This document shows, piece after piece, positions 8,033-9,452 of a stretch of 9,452 nucleotides of DNA. Location: assembly GCA_030158535.1 (NCBI GenBank), contig JAOASV010000174.1, positions 1-9,452 of the forward strand, in the 5' to 3' direction. The notes under the pieces are model-generated. The model did no database searches. It worked only from the letters and a program-made list of their open reading frames with translations, and was not told the DNA's origin. The stretch's first letter is position 1. Every line of letters starts with the position of its first letter. Made by a program: the position numbers and the translations under genes. The stretch comes from Sediminibacterium sp. Lineage in GTDB: Bacteria; Bacteroidota; Bacteroidia; Chitinophagales; Chitinophagaceae.

Positions 8033-8046
8033 ATAACAGCAGTTAT
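8033..8046. promoter_or_regulatory. Small dyad in the divergent intergenic region
   Basis: ATAAC (8033-8037) and GTTAT (8042-8046) are perfect inverted arms around AGCA. The dyad lies in the 92-bp gap between the divergent oxidoreductase and DUF1003 genes, where promoters for both directions must lie if they are transcribed from here. Near matches to the Bacteroidota -7 box occur on both strands (TAATTTTA on plus at about 8051, TATCTTTA on minus at about 8014), but neither has a clear -33 TTG. The dyad is short, so it may be chance. Confidence 0.25.
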
Positions 8047-8078
8047 TACCTAATTTTACCCATAAATACGCCTGTATT

Positions 8079-8540
8079 ATGAAAAACGCAAACCCTACAA
8101 GCCTTCAGCAAATCAAGGATTCTCATATGCCCTATAGAAACGCCAATATTAGACACAAAGAAAAACTTACTAAACTAGATAGATTGGCACTTTGGATCAC
8201 CAAAAAAGTGGGGTCGATGGGTTTTTTTATGCTTGTTTTTGTCTGGACCGCAATTTGGTTAAGCTGGAATACTTTAGCGCCTGCTCATTTGAGATTTGAT
8301 CCATTCCCTGCGTTTGTACTCTGGTTATTTATTTCAAATATGCTTCAAATATTTTTGATGCCGCTCATTATGGTTGGGCAAAATTTACAATCGAAGCATT
8401 CGGAAATTAGGGCCGAAGAAGATTACTTAATCAATAAAAAAGCAGAGCTAGAAGTAGAAACGATTTTAGTGCATTTAGAAAATCAAAATAAATTAATCCT
8501 TCAAATTTTGGCACATATAGAAAAGGAGCAGAAGCAATAA
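8079..8540 (+). CDS. DUF1003-family small inner-membrane protein
   Basis: This 153-residue protein of unknown biochemical function belongs to the DUF1003 membrane family. It has two predicted membrane segments, at about 46-64 (GSMGFFMLVFVWTAIWLSW) and 77-98, joined by the conserved FDPFP turn (73-77). After the second segment come the family signature QN (101-102) and D-Y-L-I-N (115-119), then a charged, probably coiled-coil C-terminal helix (about 107-153). The N-terminal 40 residues are polar and basic and should be cytoplasmic. The first ATG at 8079 has no Shine-Dalgarno sequence. An internal ATG at 8127 has AAGGA 7 nt upstream and would give a 137-residue protein that keeps all conserved parts, so the start is uncertain. 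It is the only plus-strand gene here and is probably unrelated to the glycan genes. Confidence 0.85.
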   Translation: MKNANPTSLQQIKDSHMPYRNANIRHKEKLTKLDRLALWITKKVGSMGFFMLVFVWTAIWLSWNTLAPAHLRFDPFPAFVLWLFISNMLQIFLMPLIMVGQNLQSKHSEIRAEEDYLINKKAELEVETILVHLENQNKLILQILAHIEKEQKQ

Positions 8541-8541
8541 T

Positions 8542-9452
8542 TTATTTTCCTGCAATCATTTTATTGACTTGCATCCAAGCGGCAGCCCTATCAAACCAAC
8601 TATCGGATGTTGTGGCATTTTGTAATCCAAACCCATGACCTCCATTTTGATAAATGTGCATTTCCGTTTTTACATTATTTTTTAAGAGCGCCTGGTAAAA
8701 CCGAATGCTATTTTCTACAGGAACCGATTTGTCATCAGATGCATGCACTAAAAAAGTAAGCGGCGTTTGAGCAGTTACTTGAAGCTCCGATGAAAACAAT
8801 TTAATTTTTGCAGCGGCAGCGTTTTTACCAAGTAAATTATCTCTTGAGCCTTTATGGCATATTGTGGAGTCCATACTTATAACAGGGTATACTAAAATAC
8901 CAAAGTCTGGCCGTAAATTAGTGAGGCTCGTGTTTTCGATATAAGATTCAGAAAATTTTGTAATGCCTGTGCTCGCCAAATGACCCCCAGCCGAAAACCC
9001 AAGCACACCAAGCATATTAGGATTAATATCAAAACTAGCTACCCTATCTCTTACGAGTTTAATGGTTTGCTGCAAATCTTGTAGTGGCACAATTTCTTTA
9101 TTTGTCATGCAGCTATCAAAGGGTAAGCGGTACTTTAATACAAATACCGTAACACCTATTTTATTAAACGCTTCAGCTACTTCAGTTCCTTCATGTCCAG
9201 TAGCAAGTCTTGCATATCCCCCACCAGGGCATACAATTAGTGCCGTTTTACTCGGATCTTGCTTAGCTGGCTTAAACACGGTAACCGACGGGCTTGTGAC
9301 ATTTGCAATAACCGTTTTACCGGTAGCATTTTTGCTTACCGTTTCTTCTTTATTACATGGAAGTGCATTGGGTACAGGGCCTTCATAAATAGAAAACTCT
9401 TGCTGTGCCATGGTTAAAGAAGATGCAGACATAAAAAGGATGATTAGCAAAT
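8542..9452 (-). CDS. Secreted alpha/beta-hydrolase, probable acetyl esterase; extreme N-terminus beyond right edge
   Basis: This serine esterase of the Aes/acetyl-xylan-esterase-like group is probably periplasmic. Numbering from the TTG at 9450, the oxyanion motif CPGGGY is at 74-79, the nucleophile elbow GFSAGG at 151-156 (Ser153), the acid in HASDDKSVP (probably Asp240), and the catalytic histidine in GGHGFG (His272). About 300 residues is normal for the family. The frame is open to the window edge. TTG 9450 would give a signal peptide with no basic residue (LLIILFMSASSLTMAQ), so the true start, with its lysines, most likely lies just outside; few residues should be missing. Cleavage after MA or MAQ (residue 15 or 16) is expected. 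Relatives deacetylate xylan or other acylated sugars, which would suit a glycan locus. It ends 1 bp from the convergent DUF1003 gene, so it is not in one transcript with the downstream minus-strand genes unless transcription reads through. Confidence 0.9.
   Translation of the reverse strand, partial: LLIILFMSASSLTMAQQEFSIYEGPVPNALPCNKEETVSKNATGKTVIANVTSPSVTVFKPAKQDPSKTALIVCPGGGYARLATGHEGTEVAEAFNKIGVTVFVLKYRLPFDSCMTNKEIVPLQDLQQTIKLVRDRVASFDINPNMLGVLGFSAGGHLASTGITKFSESYIENTSLTNLRPDFGILVYPVISMDSTICHKGSRDNLLGKNAAAAKIKLFSSELQVTAQTPLTFLVHASDDKSVPVENSIRFYQALLKNNVKTEMHIYQNGGHGFGLQNATTSDSWFDRAAAWMQVNKMIAGK

Noticed and set aside
9062..9388. 108-codon plus-strand open frame opposite the esterase
   Set aside because: It lies wholly antisense to a gene with an intact catalytic triad, and its translation shows no recognisable domain or independent start signal.

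Overview
The window looks like chromosomal DNA from a member of the Bacteroidota, most likely near the Chitinophagaceae or Sphingobacteriia. The evidence is a SusC/SusD outer-membrane pair, a SusC with an N-terminal carboxypeptidase-regulatory-like domain, AT-rich intergenic DNA, mostly absent Shine-Dalgarno sequences, and DUF1080 and Tat-exported Gfo/Idh/MocA proteins, which are common in that group. The exact genus cannot be read from the sequence.

Layout. Four genes run on the minus strand in the order oxidoreductase (7986-6724), DUF1080 protein (6694-4571), SusC-like transporter (4436-1185) and SusD-like lipoprotein (1166 to the left edge, C-terminus missing). Gaps are 29, 134 and 18 bp, so the first two and the last two are probably each co-transcribed. 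The 134-bp gap before susC holds repeated AATCGT elements and may carry its own control region. Upstream of the oxidoreductase is a divergent plus-strand gene for a small DUF1003 membrane protein (8079-8540). It converges, with a 1-bp gap, on a secreted alpha/beta-hydrolase on the minus strand (8542 to the right edge, extreme N-terminus missing). No intergenic stretch reaches 300 bp. I see no tRNA, rRNA, CRISPR array, insertion sequence or prophage.

How the genes may work together (inference). SusD would capture a glycan or glycoside at the surface and SusC would import it to the periplasm through TonB. There, a Tat-exported oxidoreductase could oxidise a sugar hydroxyl, and a Sec-exported protein with two DUF1080 domains, a family that includes 3-keto-glycoside-cleaving enzymes, could break the glycosidic bond of the keto-sugar. 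No classical glycoside hydrolase is visible. The window therefore reads as part of an uptake locus built around oxidative glycoside cleavage, with a nearby esterase that could remove acyl groups. The most unusual points are the HEAT-like plus double DUF1080 fusion, the periplasmic location of a nucleotide-dependent oxidoreductase, and the repeat-rich susC leader.
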